Shown here one piece after another: positions 1-6,241 of a stretch of DNA of 7,192 nucleotides (within the stretch, counting starts at the first letter, position 1; the number at the start of each line of letters is the position of its first letter). Source of the stretch: SLSG01 sp041690235 (GTDB lineage Bacteria; Bacteroidota; Bacteroidia; Bacteroidales; UBA7960). The stretch spans positions 1 through 7,192 of the forward strand of contig JAWLHS010000130.1 in assembly GCA_041690235.1 (NCBI GenBank). The letters are read 5' to 3'. The notes beneath the pieces are model-generated. The model worked only from the letters and a program-made list of their open reading frames with translations. It had not been told where the DNA came from and did no database searches. A program made the position numbers and the translations under genes.

Positions 1-711
1 CCCATTTTTGCCGCCCGATCTGCTGCCATTGCAAAAAAAGCGGCCATCTTTTCTTCCCTGATCATTGCCCCATTCGGTATCATGGTGGCGCTGCTCGGAC
101 TGATTGCCAGGACGGGAAAGTATTTCGACACGGCCCCCTTTCTGGCAGATCCGCAAATGATGAAAATGATCCTGCCCACGCTGATGACCACTCCGGAATT
201 TATTCATCCCGTACTAGGCGGCATCGCCCTGGCGGGAATCCTTGCCGCCATTTTGTCTACCGTGGGACCTGTAAACTTTGCCGTGGTGACCATTGCGACA
301 AAGGACATTTACCACGGATTAATGAATCAGACTGCGGTGGACCAGAAGTTGATTTCCACCGCACGCAAGCTGGTGATTATCGTGAACCTGGTCACCATAC
401 CCCTGGCCTATTACGGTACGGGAGCGATCCTGGACACCGCCTATATTTCGTATGGAATCCGTGCCATAGGAGCCATTGTTATTGTGATGGGTATCTACGG
501 CCGCGGCTGGATTACCATTGAAGGAGTGCGCTGGGCCTTTATGGGAGGCACCCTGGCCGTAATCGGTAACATCATTGCCAAGAACCTGGGGGTGGCAGTG
601 ATCGAAAATACCTATATGGCGATCGGGGCGGCCGTTTTGTTTATTGTACTGGGAAATATCTTCGGCGCCCGTAAACCAAAAAAACTGCCGTCTGAAACCG
701 GCGACAAATAA
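1..711 (+). CDS. Sodium:solute symporter (SSS family), C-terminal part, 5' end outside the window
   Basis: The reading frame is open from base 1 to the TAA at 709-711, giving 236 residues, so the start lies upstream of the window; the ATG at 82 is internal. The protein is very hydrophobic, with about six likely membrane segments at roughly residues 15-40, 72-98, 120-142, 146-166, 173-192 and 196-216, and a short Lys-rich cytoplasmic tail. The segment AAILSTVGPVNF followed by a DIYHGLM loop matches the SSS transmembrane helix that carries the Ser/Thr pair of the Na2 sodium site, with the typical DIY sequence just after it. By family, this is an inner-membrane Na+-coupled importer with a LeuT-like fold, usually 450-550 residues long, so about half is visible. 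Substrates in this family range from sugars to proline, pantothenate and monocarboxylates and cannot be told apart here. Because it sits 2 bp before a CoA-transferase gene, I infer an organic acid as substrate. Confidence 0.88.
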   Translation, partial: PIFAARSAAIAKKAAIFSSLIIAPFGIMVALLGLIARTGKYFDTAPFLADPQMMKMILPTLMTTPEFIHPVLGGIALAGILAAILSTVGPVNFAVVTIATKDIYHGLMNQTAVDQKLISTARKLVIIVNLVTIPLAYYGTGAILDTAYISYGIRAIGAIVIVMGIYGRGWITIEGVRWAFMGGTLAVIGNIIAKNLGVAVIENTYMAIGAAVLFIVLGNIFGARKPKKLPSETGDK

Positions 712-713
712 AC

Positions 714-1955
714 ATGTTATCAAAAAATAAACCCATGCGGGAACAAGGCCCTTTGGCGGGCATTAAAGTACTGGAACTTGCAAGCGTGCTGGCCGGACCA
801 AGCGTCGGAATGTTTTTTGCCGAACTCGGAGCTACTGTCATTAAGGTCGAGAATGTCACCACCGATGGGGATGTAACCAGGAAGTGGAAACTGCCCAATG
901 AACCCTCCCTCAGTGATATCTCCGGGTATTTCTCCTGCGTGAACTGGGGCAAGTCTTCCTTTGCCGTCAACCTTTGCGAGGCCGAGGGACTGGAAATTGT
1001 TTATCGTCTGGCGGCCCAATGCGACATTGTTCTGGTGAGTTACAAGCCTGGAGATGCCGAGAAGCTCAAGGTGGATTATCCGACCCTGGGTAAAAACAAT
1101 AAAAAGCTTATATATGCCCACATTACCGGGTATGGACTTAAAAACACAAGGGCAGGGTTCGACGCCATCATTCAGGCAGAAAGCGGATTTACATACATGA
1201 ACGGTGAACCCGGCGGCCCTCCCACCAAGATGCCGGTGGCCCTGATGGATGTGCTTGCCGCCCACCATCTCAAAGAAGCCATACTGCTGGCTTTGCTTCA
1301 AAAGGAACGCAGCGGGAAGGGACAGTATATCGAAGCTTCCCTTTTTAAAGCCGGATTGTCTTCACTGGCCAACCAGGCAACAAACTGGCTGGTCGGAGGA
1401 GCCATCCCGGAGCGCCTGGGCTCAGACCATCCGAATATCGTACCTTACGGGACCATATACGGTACGAGCGACGGCAAGGAGATCGTGCTCGCCGTGGGAA
1501 CCGACAAGCAGTTCAGGGAGCTGATCAAAGCCCTCGGGAGACCGGATCTGGCGGAAGACGAACGTTTTGCCAAAAACCAAAACCGGGTGAAGAACAAAGA
1601 AGAGATCAACACAATCATCCAGTCCCTCATTGGCAAGACCACCCGGGAAAAAGTTCTTTCGCTGCTCTCCCGGAGACGGATTCCGGCCGGAGGGGTATTC
1701 AATATGAAAGAAGTTTTTGAGGTTCCCGAATCGGAAGAGATGCTCCTGCAGGGACAATATCCGGATGGACGGGGGATCCGCGGCGTTCGGTCCATTGCTT
1801 TTAACTCCGGCGCCGGAATGACAATCCGGGAGATGAGTCCCCCACCCCATTATGGCGAGCACACCCGTGAAATTCTTCAAAAATGGCTTGGCTTCACCGA
1901 TGAGGAAACCGAAGGTTTAACGAAAAAAGGAGTTGTATATGCACGAAAAGAATAA
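714..1955 (+). CDS. Class III (CaiB/BaiF family) CoA-transferase
   Basis: A 413-residue protein, close to the usual 380-430 of family III CoA-transferases, which move CoA between two carboxylic acids through an aspartyl-CoA thioester intermediate in the cytoplasm. Family features in order are the N-terminal GIKVLELASVLAGP (16-29), the GATVIKVE segment (39-46), the HITGYG motif (136-141), the MDVLAAHH segment (178-185) whose Asp179 aligns with the catalytic Asp, the SGKGQYIEASL block (200-210), NIVPYG (241-246) and the C-terminal PPPHYGEHTREIL (376-388). Substrates of relatives include carnitine, formate/oxalate, bile acids, benzylsuccinate and phenyllactate, and specificity cannot be assigned here. 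The start at 714 lies 2 bp after the symporter stop and lacks a clear Shine-Dalgarno; an in-frame ATG at 735 (residue 8) is an alternative, since conserved sequence starts only near residue 13. The 3' end overlaps the OFOR alpha gene by 17 bp, which indicates one operon. Confidence 0.93.
   Translation: MLSKNKPMREQGPLAGIKVLELASVLAGPSVGMFFAELGATVIKVENVTTDGDVTRKWKLPNEPSLSDISGYFSCVNWGKSSFAVNLCEAEGLEIVYRLAAQCDIVLVSYKPGDAEKLKVDYPTLGKNNKKLIYAHITGYGLKNTRAGFDAIIQAESGFTYMNGEPGGPPTKMPVALMDVLAAHHLKEAILLALLQKERSGKGQYIEASLFKAGLSSLANQATNWLVGGAIPERLGSDHPNIVPYGTIYGTSDGKEIVLAVGTDKQFRELIKALGRPDLAEDERFAKNQNRVKNKEEINTIIQSLIGKTTREKVLSLLSRRRIPAGGVFNMKEVFEVPESEEMLLQGQYPDGRGIRGVRSIAFNSGAGMTIREMSPPPHYGEHTREILQKWLGFTDEETEGLTKKGVVYARKE
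1926..1932 (+). promoter_or_regulatory. Shine-Dalgarno site for OFOR alpha subunit
   Basis: AAAGGAG lies 6 nt before the ATG at 1939, an ideal spacing. It overlaps the TTG at 1933 too closely for that codon to be the start, so it decides for ATG 1939. It lies inside the 3' end of the CoA-transferase gene. Confidence 0.75.
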
Positions 1956-3057
1956 AGGCAGCCGGGTGTTGATCGACGGGTCCAGGCTGATCATTGAGTC
2001 CCTGGCCAGGGCAGGGGCCGGTGCGTTTATTGGCTATCCGATCACACCGGCCAACCTGCTATACCTGTACGGCAGTCAGCGCATGGACCTGATGCTTTCG
2101 GCACCCGATGAGATCACCACACTGCAATGGATGTCCGGACTTTCGATTACGGGCAAACTGCCCGTTACGGCCACTTCCTTCCCGGGCTTTGCGTTGATGC
2201 TCGAGTCGGTAAATATGGCTTACATGATGGAACTGCCCATGGTCATTGTGCTTGTCCAGCGCCTCGGTCCGGCAACGGGAACGGCCACCTGCGGTGCCCA
2301 GGGCGACCTTTTGCTGCTCAGGGGAATGATCTCGGGGGGTCATCCGGTACCGGTTCTGGCCACCTCTGACTTCGATGATTGCTGGAAACTCCCTGCCAAA
2401 GCGGCCGAGATTGCCGTTTCCTTGAGAACCCCTGTCATCCTGCTTACTTCCAAAGAGGAGGTCATGACCCAGAAGAGTTTTCATACCGGCCAACTGGAGG
2501 AGATTCTCCCTGTGCAATGGCCGAAGCTTGCAGCAGATGCAGACTACAAACCCTACGGGCCTGAAAATATGGTTCCCGCTTTCGTGACCGTCAACCAGGA
2601 AATGCACCAGGTAAGGATGACGGCCTCCACCCATGACCAGTCCGGCATCCTCCAGCATTCAAGCCCGGAAGCCTTAGCCAACACAAGGCGGCTGGAAAAG
2701 AAAATTGTGAACCGCATGAAAGAGCATACCTATTTTGCGTTGGATGAGCAAGAGGGTGCTAAAACCCTGGTCGTCGCCTATGGCATCAGCGCTGCCGCTG
2801 CCAGGGAAGCCGTAACTATCATCAGGGAAGGTGGCGACAGGGTTTCTTTTCTCAACCCCAAAACCCTGCTCCCGCTGCCGGGTGTTTATCTGGAGCTTAC
2901 AAAACAATACGATCACATCCTTGTGGTCGAAGAAAGCATGAACAATCAGTTGGGTGCGCTGCTGTTCGGACAGGCCGGAAGGGATGGTTTGCGTTTTGCC
3001 GGCGGTCTGGGCAAGATGATCACCCCACAGGAAATCCAGGAGGAGGTTATTATATGA
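1939..3057 (+). CDS. 2-oxoacid:ferredoxin oxidoreductase, alpha subunit (KorA/VorB/PorA-like)
   Basis: A 372-residue protein of normal length for a stand-alone OFOR alpha subunit. With the beta chain it converts a 2-oxoacid plus CoA to acyl-CoA, CO2 and reduced ferredoxin in the cytoplasm. The N-terminal pyrimidine-binding PFOR domain (about 12-180) has YPITP (33-37), whose Thr is the conserved cofactor/substrate contact, the DE pair (57-58) typical of this fold, the TATSFPGFALM block (77-87) and VQRLGPATG (106-114) with the conserved Arg108. Domain II (about 275-370) begins TLVVAYG and carries VSFLNPKTLLPLP and ILVVEESMNNQLG. No gamma domain is fused to its N-terminus, unlike several archaeal and actinobacterial alpha chains. 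ATG 1939 was preferred to the TTG at 1933 because of the Shine-Dalgarno spacing. The stop overlaps the next start as ATGA. Substrate class (pyruvate, 2-oxoglutarate, branched-chain or aryl 2-oxoacid) is not resolved. Confidence 0.9.
   Translation: MHEKNKGSRVLIDGSRLIIESLARAGAGAFIGYPITPANLLYLYGSQRMDLMLSAPDEITTLQWMSGLSITGKLPVTATSFPGFALMLESVNMAYMMELPMVIVLVQRLGPATGTATCGAQGDLLLLRGMISGGHPVPVLATSDFDDCWKLPAKAAEIAVSLRTPVILLTSKEEVMTQKSFHTGQLEEILPVQWPKLAADADYKPYGPENMVPAFVTVNQEMHQVRMTASTHDQSGILQHSSPEALANTRRLEKKIVNRMKEHTYFALDEQEGAKTLVVAYGISAAAAREAVTIIREGGDRVSFLNPKTLLPLPGVYLELTKQYDHILVVEESMNNQLGALLFGQAGRDGLRFAGGLGKMITPQEIQEEVII
3038..3046 (+). promoter_or_regulatory. Strong Shine-Dalgarno site for OFOR beta-gamma gene
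   Basis: AGGAGGAGG lies 7 nt before the ATG at 3054, within the 3' end of the alpha gene. Together with the ATGA stop-start overlap it supports translational coupling of the two subunits. Confidence 0.75.
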
Positions 3058-4325
3058 GGGAAAAATTTTTAAATACGGATGCCCTGCCTTTTTGCAAGGG
3101 ATGCGGGCACGACCTGATCGCAAAACATACGGCCAATGCCCTGGAAAGAATGGGCTATGATGCACTGGATGTCATCATGGTAACGGATATCGGTTGTCAC
3201 GGCATCATTGATAAATGCCTGAACACCCATACCGTTCACGGACTCCATGGCCGGTCTGCTGCCCTGGGGGCAGGCATCACTTTTGGCCTGGAAAACCCCG
3301 ATAAAAAAGTAATCGTATTTTTGGGAGACGGGGGGGCCACAATCGGTCTTCAGCATTTGCTGGAGGCGGCCAGGCTGAACCTCAACATGAGTGTGGTGGT
3401 CCATAATAATATGTTGTATGGTATGACGGGCGGTCAAACCAGCGGGCTTACCCCGCACGGGTTCCGGACCACAACCTCATTTGAGGGAAACCCCTTTGCC
3501 GGATATGATATTTGTGCCCTGTCACACTCGGCAGGTGCCGCCTACGTGTCAAGGATCCTGGGCATCGGTGATATCTCGGACAAACTGGCCGTGGCTTTCG
3601 CTACAAAGGGCTTTTCCCTGACCGAAGTGATGGAAATCTGCCCGAGTTACGGGGTCAAGCTCAATCCCGGAAAAAAACTGGCCGGGCTTGTCTCTGAAAC
3701 CGGAAAAGAACCCGGAGAATGGATCAACCGCCGCGATCGTTTCAGTCTGCAGCAAAGCAGGAAGGCCGGGGACCTCCTCACTGCAACCCCTGTGATCAAA
3801 AAGCAGTTTAAACACTACCTGAAGCATCCCATGTCGATGGTCCTCAGTGGTTCGGCTGGAGAAGGGGTGCAACTGGCAGCCAACATCCTGAGCAAAGCGG
3901 CCATTCGTTCGGGACTGGAAGTTAGCCAGAAAGGCAGCTATCCCGTAACAGTAGGTGTCGGTTTCTCCACCGCAGAGATCAATCTCTCCCCCAGAGCCAT
4001 CAACTTCCACGGAATCAGTGTTCCCGATATGGTTCTGATTACTTCGGCGGACGGACTGGCGCACAACAGAAAACGCATCGAAGCCATGAGAAAGGGAATT
4101 CTCTTTATTGATTCCAGTCTGGAAGTCCCCCCCACCGGGGCGAAAGTCATCAGTCACAATTTCAGGGGAATCGGGTCAAGAAACGCTTCCATCTTTGCGG
4201 TATTGATGTTTGCCCTGAAAACGGGAACGGTTTCCACGGAATCTGTTTTCAAAACCATCGAAGAGGAGGGCCTGGGCGAAAAATTGCCGGTTGCAAAGAT
4301 CAAGGCAGCCCTTGTGGAACCATAA
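3054..4325 (+). CDS. 2-oxoacid:ferredoxin oxidoreductase, fused beta (TPP/Fe-S) and gamma subunits
   Basis: A 423-residue protein with two OFOR modules. Residues about 1-215 form the TPP-binding beta subunit: FCKGCGHD (13-20) with Cys14 and Cys17, DIGCHG with Cys48, and EICPSYG with Cys196 give the four cysteines expected to hold the proximal [4Fe-4S] cluster. HGRSAALGAG (65-74), GDGG (91-94) and NN (118-119), followed by LYGMTGGQTSGLTP (121-134), form the TPP-Mg site. A charged linker (about 215-255) leads to a gamma domain (about 258-423), recognisable from SGSAGEGVQLAANILSKAA (265-283), a divergent form of the usual G-GGQG motif, and the later PDMVLITS segment. Separate beta chains are usually about 270-300 residues and gamma chains about 180, so this is a somewhat compact fusion. 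No 2[4Fe-4S] ferredoxin (delta) module is present here or just downstream, so a separate ferredoxin is the likely electron acceptor. It is the last gene of the operon in this window. Confidence 0.9.
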   Translation: MREKFLNTDALPFCKGCGHDLIAKHTANALERMGYDALDVIMVTDIGCHGIIDKCLNTHTVHGLHGRSAALGAGITFGLENPDKKVIVFLGDGGATIGLQHLLEAARLNLNMSVVVHNNMLYGMTGGQTSGLTPHGFRTTTSFEGNPFAGYDICALSHSAGAAYVSRILGIGDISDKLAVAFATKGFSLTEVMEICPSYGVKLNPGKKLAGLVSETGKEPGEWINRRDRFSLQQSRKAGDLLTATPVIKKQFKHYLKHPMSMVLSGSAGEGVQLAANILSKAAIRSGLEVSQKGSYPVTVGVGFSTAEINLSPRAINFHGISVPDMVLITSADGLAHNRKRIEAMRKGILFIDSSLEVPPTGAKVISHNFRGIGSRNASIFAVLMFALKTGTVSTESVFKTIEEEGLGEKLPVAKIKAALVEP

Positions 4326-4357
4326 ACACGGGCAACTCCTTAACAGATCCCCTGCAT
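4326..4357. other. Short convergent intergenic gap
   Basis: These 32 bases separate the stop codons of two converging operons. I see no convincing hairpin followed by a T-run on either strand, so termination is either Rho-dependent or lies inside the opposing coding region. Confidence 0.6.
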
Positions 4358-5239
4358 TCAGCCATTCAGCATCTGCCTGAGTTGTTCGACCCGGGCCGCC
4401 TGTTGAGATGCACCTTCCTTAAAGAAGGCATTGAACAAGTTGTTCAACAGCCGGCCAACGATAACTTCATTGCGGCAGGGCTCAAAGTAGGAGGGGTTGG
4501 GTTTATGACCGAGCCGCTCAATAAAAGCCACAACCTCCTGTCTTGAAAAAACGGCTCCCCGGCCAAAGGCATTGATATAAAAAAGCACCCGTGAGTGCCT
4601 GGTGTCTGGCGGATCGTCCATCCCCCCATTTCCCAGATAAGCCAGTATGAAATGTTCCGGAAGATTCACCCCGAAAACGGGAATATCCAGGCTTTGTGCG
4701 ACCAGCAGGTAAACGATCCCGATAGACAGGGGATTGCCCTTATGAGTTTCGAGCACCTTATTAATGAATGAATTGTCAGGCGAATGAATGAATTCGGTGT
4801 TGCCGGTAAACCCATGGGTCTCATAGAAAACATGATTGAACACCTTGATCTGTTCCAGCGCCGTAAGGTTTTCATTGATCTCCAGCCAGACGTCCTTACG
4901 GATTTTGGCAATATGCTGATGTACTTCCTCCTCTTGAAGGGACGGGTATTGAATCCTGGCAATGATCAGGCAGGCTTCCAGTAAACCCCTGTACCCCCCC
5001 CGGATCCAGGATCCAAAATCTGCTTTCACCGAGTCAAACTGAATGCGCTGTATAAGAGATTCCGCGCGCTGTTGCACAAGAACATCGGGGTTGCTTTCCC
5101 ATTCATGATCCAGAAAAGGGACGACCTCTGCCCCGTAAGAATGGATCTTATCTGAGACCTGCAAAAAGACGTCACGGTCCGGTTCATCCAACAACCGGAT
5201 CAATGCCAGAATTTCCCGGATTTTTTCTTCCTCTCCCAT
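4358..5239 (-). CDS. SirB1-like transglutaminase-fold protein (Transglut_core2 type)
   Basis: A 293-residue soluble protein with no signal peptide or membrane segment. The first ~100 residues are helical and charged and include SLIQRIQFD (61-69). The core (about 105-235) has the pattern of the SirB1/Transglut_core2 family: LEQIKVFNHVFYETHGFTGN (128-147), DNSFINKVLETHKGNPLSIGIVYL (155-178, key residues N156, G168, P170, S172), GVNLPEHFILAY (190-201) and FYINAFGRGAVF (220-231). At the position where a papain-like transglutaminase would have its nucleophilic Cys there appears to be Ser172; His196 is kept and Asn223 sits where Asp is common. The protein is therefore unlikely to be a classical transglutaminase or protease, and its biochemical role is unknown. 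It lacks the C-terminal TPR region found in E. coli SirB1. It starts 11 bp after the phosphorylase stop, so the two are probably co-transcribed. Confidence 0.82.
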   Translation of the reverse strand: MGEEEKIREILALIRLLDEPDRDVFLQVSDKIHSYGAEVVPFLDHEWESNPDVLVQQRAESLIQRIQFDSVKADFGSWIRGGYRGLLEACLIIARIQYPSLQEEEVHQHIAKIRKDVWLEINENLTALEQIKVFNHVFYETHGFTGNTEFIHSPDNSFINKVLETHKGNPLSIGIVYLLVAQSLDIPVFGVNLPEHFILAYLGNGGMDDPPDTRHSRVLFYINAFGRGAVFSRQEVVAFIERLGHKPNPSYFEPCRNEVIVGRLLNNLFNAFFKEGASQQAARVEQLRQMLNG

Positions 5240-5250
5240 CTTGAGTCGGT

Positions 5251-6123
5251 CTAGGATGTGATGCGCCCGAGGACGAGCTCAATGAGGGCGTCTACCGTTC
5301 GCTTGTAATCACGACTGTATTCCTTTCTAACCCTGTTGGCAATAATGGCACAAACGGTGAGGGTATTGTGCCCGAGGATCTTACCCAACCCAAACAAGGC
5401 AGAAGTTTCCATTTCAAAGTTGGTGATTCGCCGGCCGGCCCACTCAAAGCTTTCTATGCCCTGGTTCAGGCCGGGGAAAGCAAGAGGTATGCGCAATTCC
5501 CTGCCCTGGGGACCATAAAAGCCGTTGGCCGTGGCCGTAATGCCAGAGACCAGGTCGTGGGCCACTTTTTCAAGGAGGTCTTGCGAAGCCTTCACAATAT
5601 AAGGATAGGCCAATCGCTGGTTCCATTTGGTATGCGCCATAAAGGCTTCTGACATGTCCGTCTCCAGTATGGATTCATCGAATTCGTAAAAGTTCAGCAA
5701 ACCGTCAAAACCCAAACCGTAAGCGGAAGCCACAAAGGTATCTACGGCAATGTCGGGCTGTACGGCCCCGGAAGTACCCAGGCGCACGATGTTTAAAGGG
5801 GTATGATCCTTTTTCGGGACCCGGTTCTCCAGGTCTATATTCACCAATGCATCCAGTTCGTTCACCACAATATCGATGTTATCCGTTCCAATACCCGTCG
5901 AAAGAACAGTCACCCGCTTGTTGTTAAACACCCCGGTATGGGTAACAAACTCCCTGTTCATGACCTTATGTTCCACCCGGTCAAAATGCCCTGAGATCTG
6001 CTCCACCCTTCCCTGGTCGCCAACCAGGATCAATGTTCCGGCAAGCTGCTCCGGGTGTAAACTCAGATGGTAAATGCTCCCGTCGGGATTGAGGATCAAT
6101 TCAGAATCTTCAAAATACTTCAT
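5251..6123 (-). CDS. Nucleoside phosphorylase, uridine phosphorylase-like
   Basis: A 290-residue cytoplasmic enzyme of the PNP/UDP (nucleoside phosphorylase-I) family, which cleaves a nucleoside with phosphate to base and ribose-1-phosphate for salvage. Visible motifs in order are LVGDQGRVEQIS (33-44), with the phosphate-binding G-D-x-x-R, LSTGIGTDNIDIV (74-86), VRLGTSGAVQPD (113-124), with the conserved phosphate-site Arg114 and the GTSG turn, GFYGPQGRE (201-209), whose Gln and Arg resemble the uracil-binding pair of uridine phosphorylases, and NFEMETSALFGLG (235-247), with the ribose-binding Met-Glu. It is slightly longer than the ~253-residue E. coli Udp, and I associate this longer form with Bacteroidota. 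The uridine specificity is an inference from the Q-x-R motif; a purine or broad-specificity enzyme is possible. The start ATG follows a run of nine T on the coding strand with no Shine-Dalgarno, which fits the A/U-rich leaders of this phylum. It is the first gene of a two-gene unit. Confidence 0.88.
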   Translation of the reverse strand: MKYFEDSELILNPDGSIYHLSLHPEQLAGTLILVGDQGRVEQISGHFDRVEHKVMNREFVTHTGVFNNKRVTVLSTGIGTDNIDIVVNELDALVNIDLENRVPKKDHTPLNIVRLGTSGAVQPDIAVDTFVASAYGLGFDGLLNFYEFDESILETDMSEAFMAHTKWNQRLAYPYIVKASQDLLEKVAHDLVSGITATANGFYGPQGRELRIPLAFPGLNQGIESFEWAGRRITNFEMETSALFGLGKILGHNTLTVCAIIANRVRKEYSRDYKRTVDALIELVLGRITS

Positions 6124-6159
6124 AAAAAAAAATTAAAACGGGGACCACCCCCCAATACA

Positions 6160-6167
6160 CAAAAATA
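6160..6167 (-). promoter_or_regulatory. Candidate Bacteroidota -7 promoter element for the phosphorylase unit
   Basis: On the minus strand the sequence TATTTTTG matches the Bacteroidota housekeeping -7 consensus TAnnTTTG exactly, 36 bp upstream of the start codon. The -33 element is unclear: minus-strand TTG triplets lie 16 and 26 bp upstream, neither at the preferred ~19-21 bp spacing. In an A/T-rich intergenic stretch a chance match is possible. Confidence 0.42.
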
Positions 6168-6185
6168 ATCAATAATTTGCGAACA

Positions 6186-6207
6186 ATAAGAGGCAATACC
6201 GCCTTAT
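6186..6207. repeat. Imperfect inverted repeat in the divergent region
   Basis: The left arm ATAAGAGGC and right arm GCCTTAT pair over 7 bp if two bases are bulged, around a 6-base AATACC loop. It lies between the two divergent genes, so it could be an operator or a hairpin in the cinA leader. The bulge and the short arms make chance a serious alternative. Confidence 0.3.
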
Positions 6208-6241
6208 GCATCTTAGTTGTCATTAAACAATCGCTTGGTTC

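Larger units (their letters stand above)
6124..6241. other. Divergent intergenic region between phosphorylase and cinA
   Basis: 118 bp, clearly more A/T-rich than the flanking genes. It holds the candidate minus-strand promoter (6160-6167), a GC-rich 4-bp stem with an adjoining T-run on the minus strand (6124-6151), and an imperfect 7-bp inverted repeat (6186-6207). I find no good TAnnTTTG match for cinA; no open frame of interest is present. Confidence 0.7.

Noticed and set aside
82..84. ATG at 82 as the start of the symporter gene
   Set aside because: The frame is open and membrane-like from base 1, and the family is about twice as long, so this is an internal Met.
720..1301. 193-codon open frame on the minus strand
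   Set aside because: It is antisense to the CoA-transferase gene, which carries all the family motifs.
1933..1938. TTG at 1933 as the start of the OFOR alpha gene, two codons before the ATG
   Set aside because: The TTG directly abuts the AGGAG, leaving no spacer, whereas the ATG at 1939 has a 6-nt spacer. The difference is only two residues.
2059..2658. 199-codon open frame on the minus strand
   Set aside because: It lies fully inside the OFOR alpha gene in antisense, with no start context or family resemblance.
3549..4157. 202-codon open frame on the minus strand
   Set aside because: It is antisense to the OFOR beta-gamma gene. Its translation is rich in Gly, His and Gln with no recognisable motif.
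4326..4357. Intrinsic terminator between the convergent operons
   Set aside because: Only a three-base GGG/CCC pairing over a long loop can be drawn, without a T-run on either strand.
6171..6179. AATAATTTG as a -7 promoter element for cinA on the plus strand
   Set aside because: It ends in TTTG but has AT instead of TA at the first two consensus positions, and no partner element fits, so it is not called.
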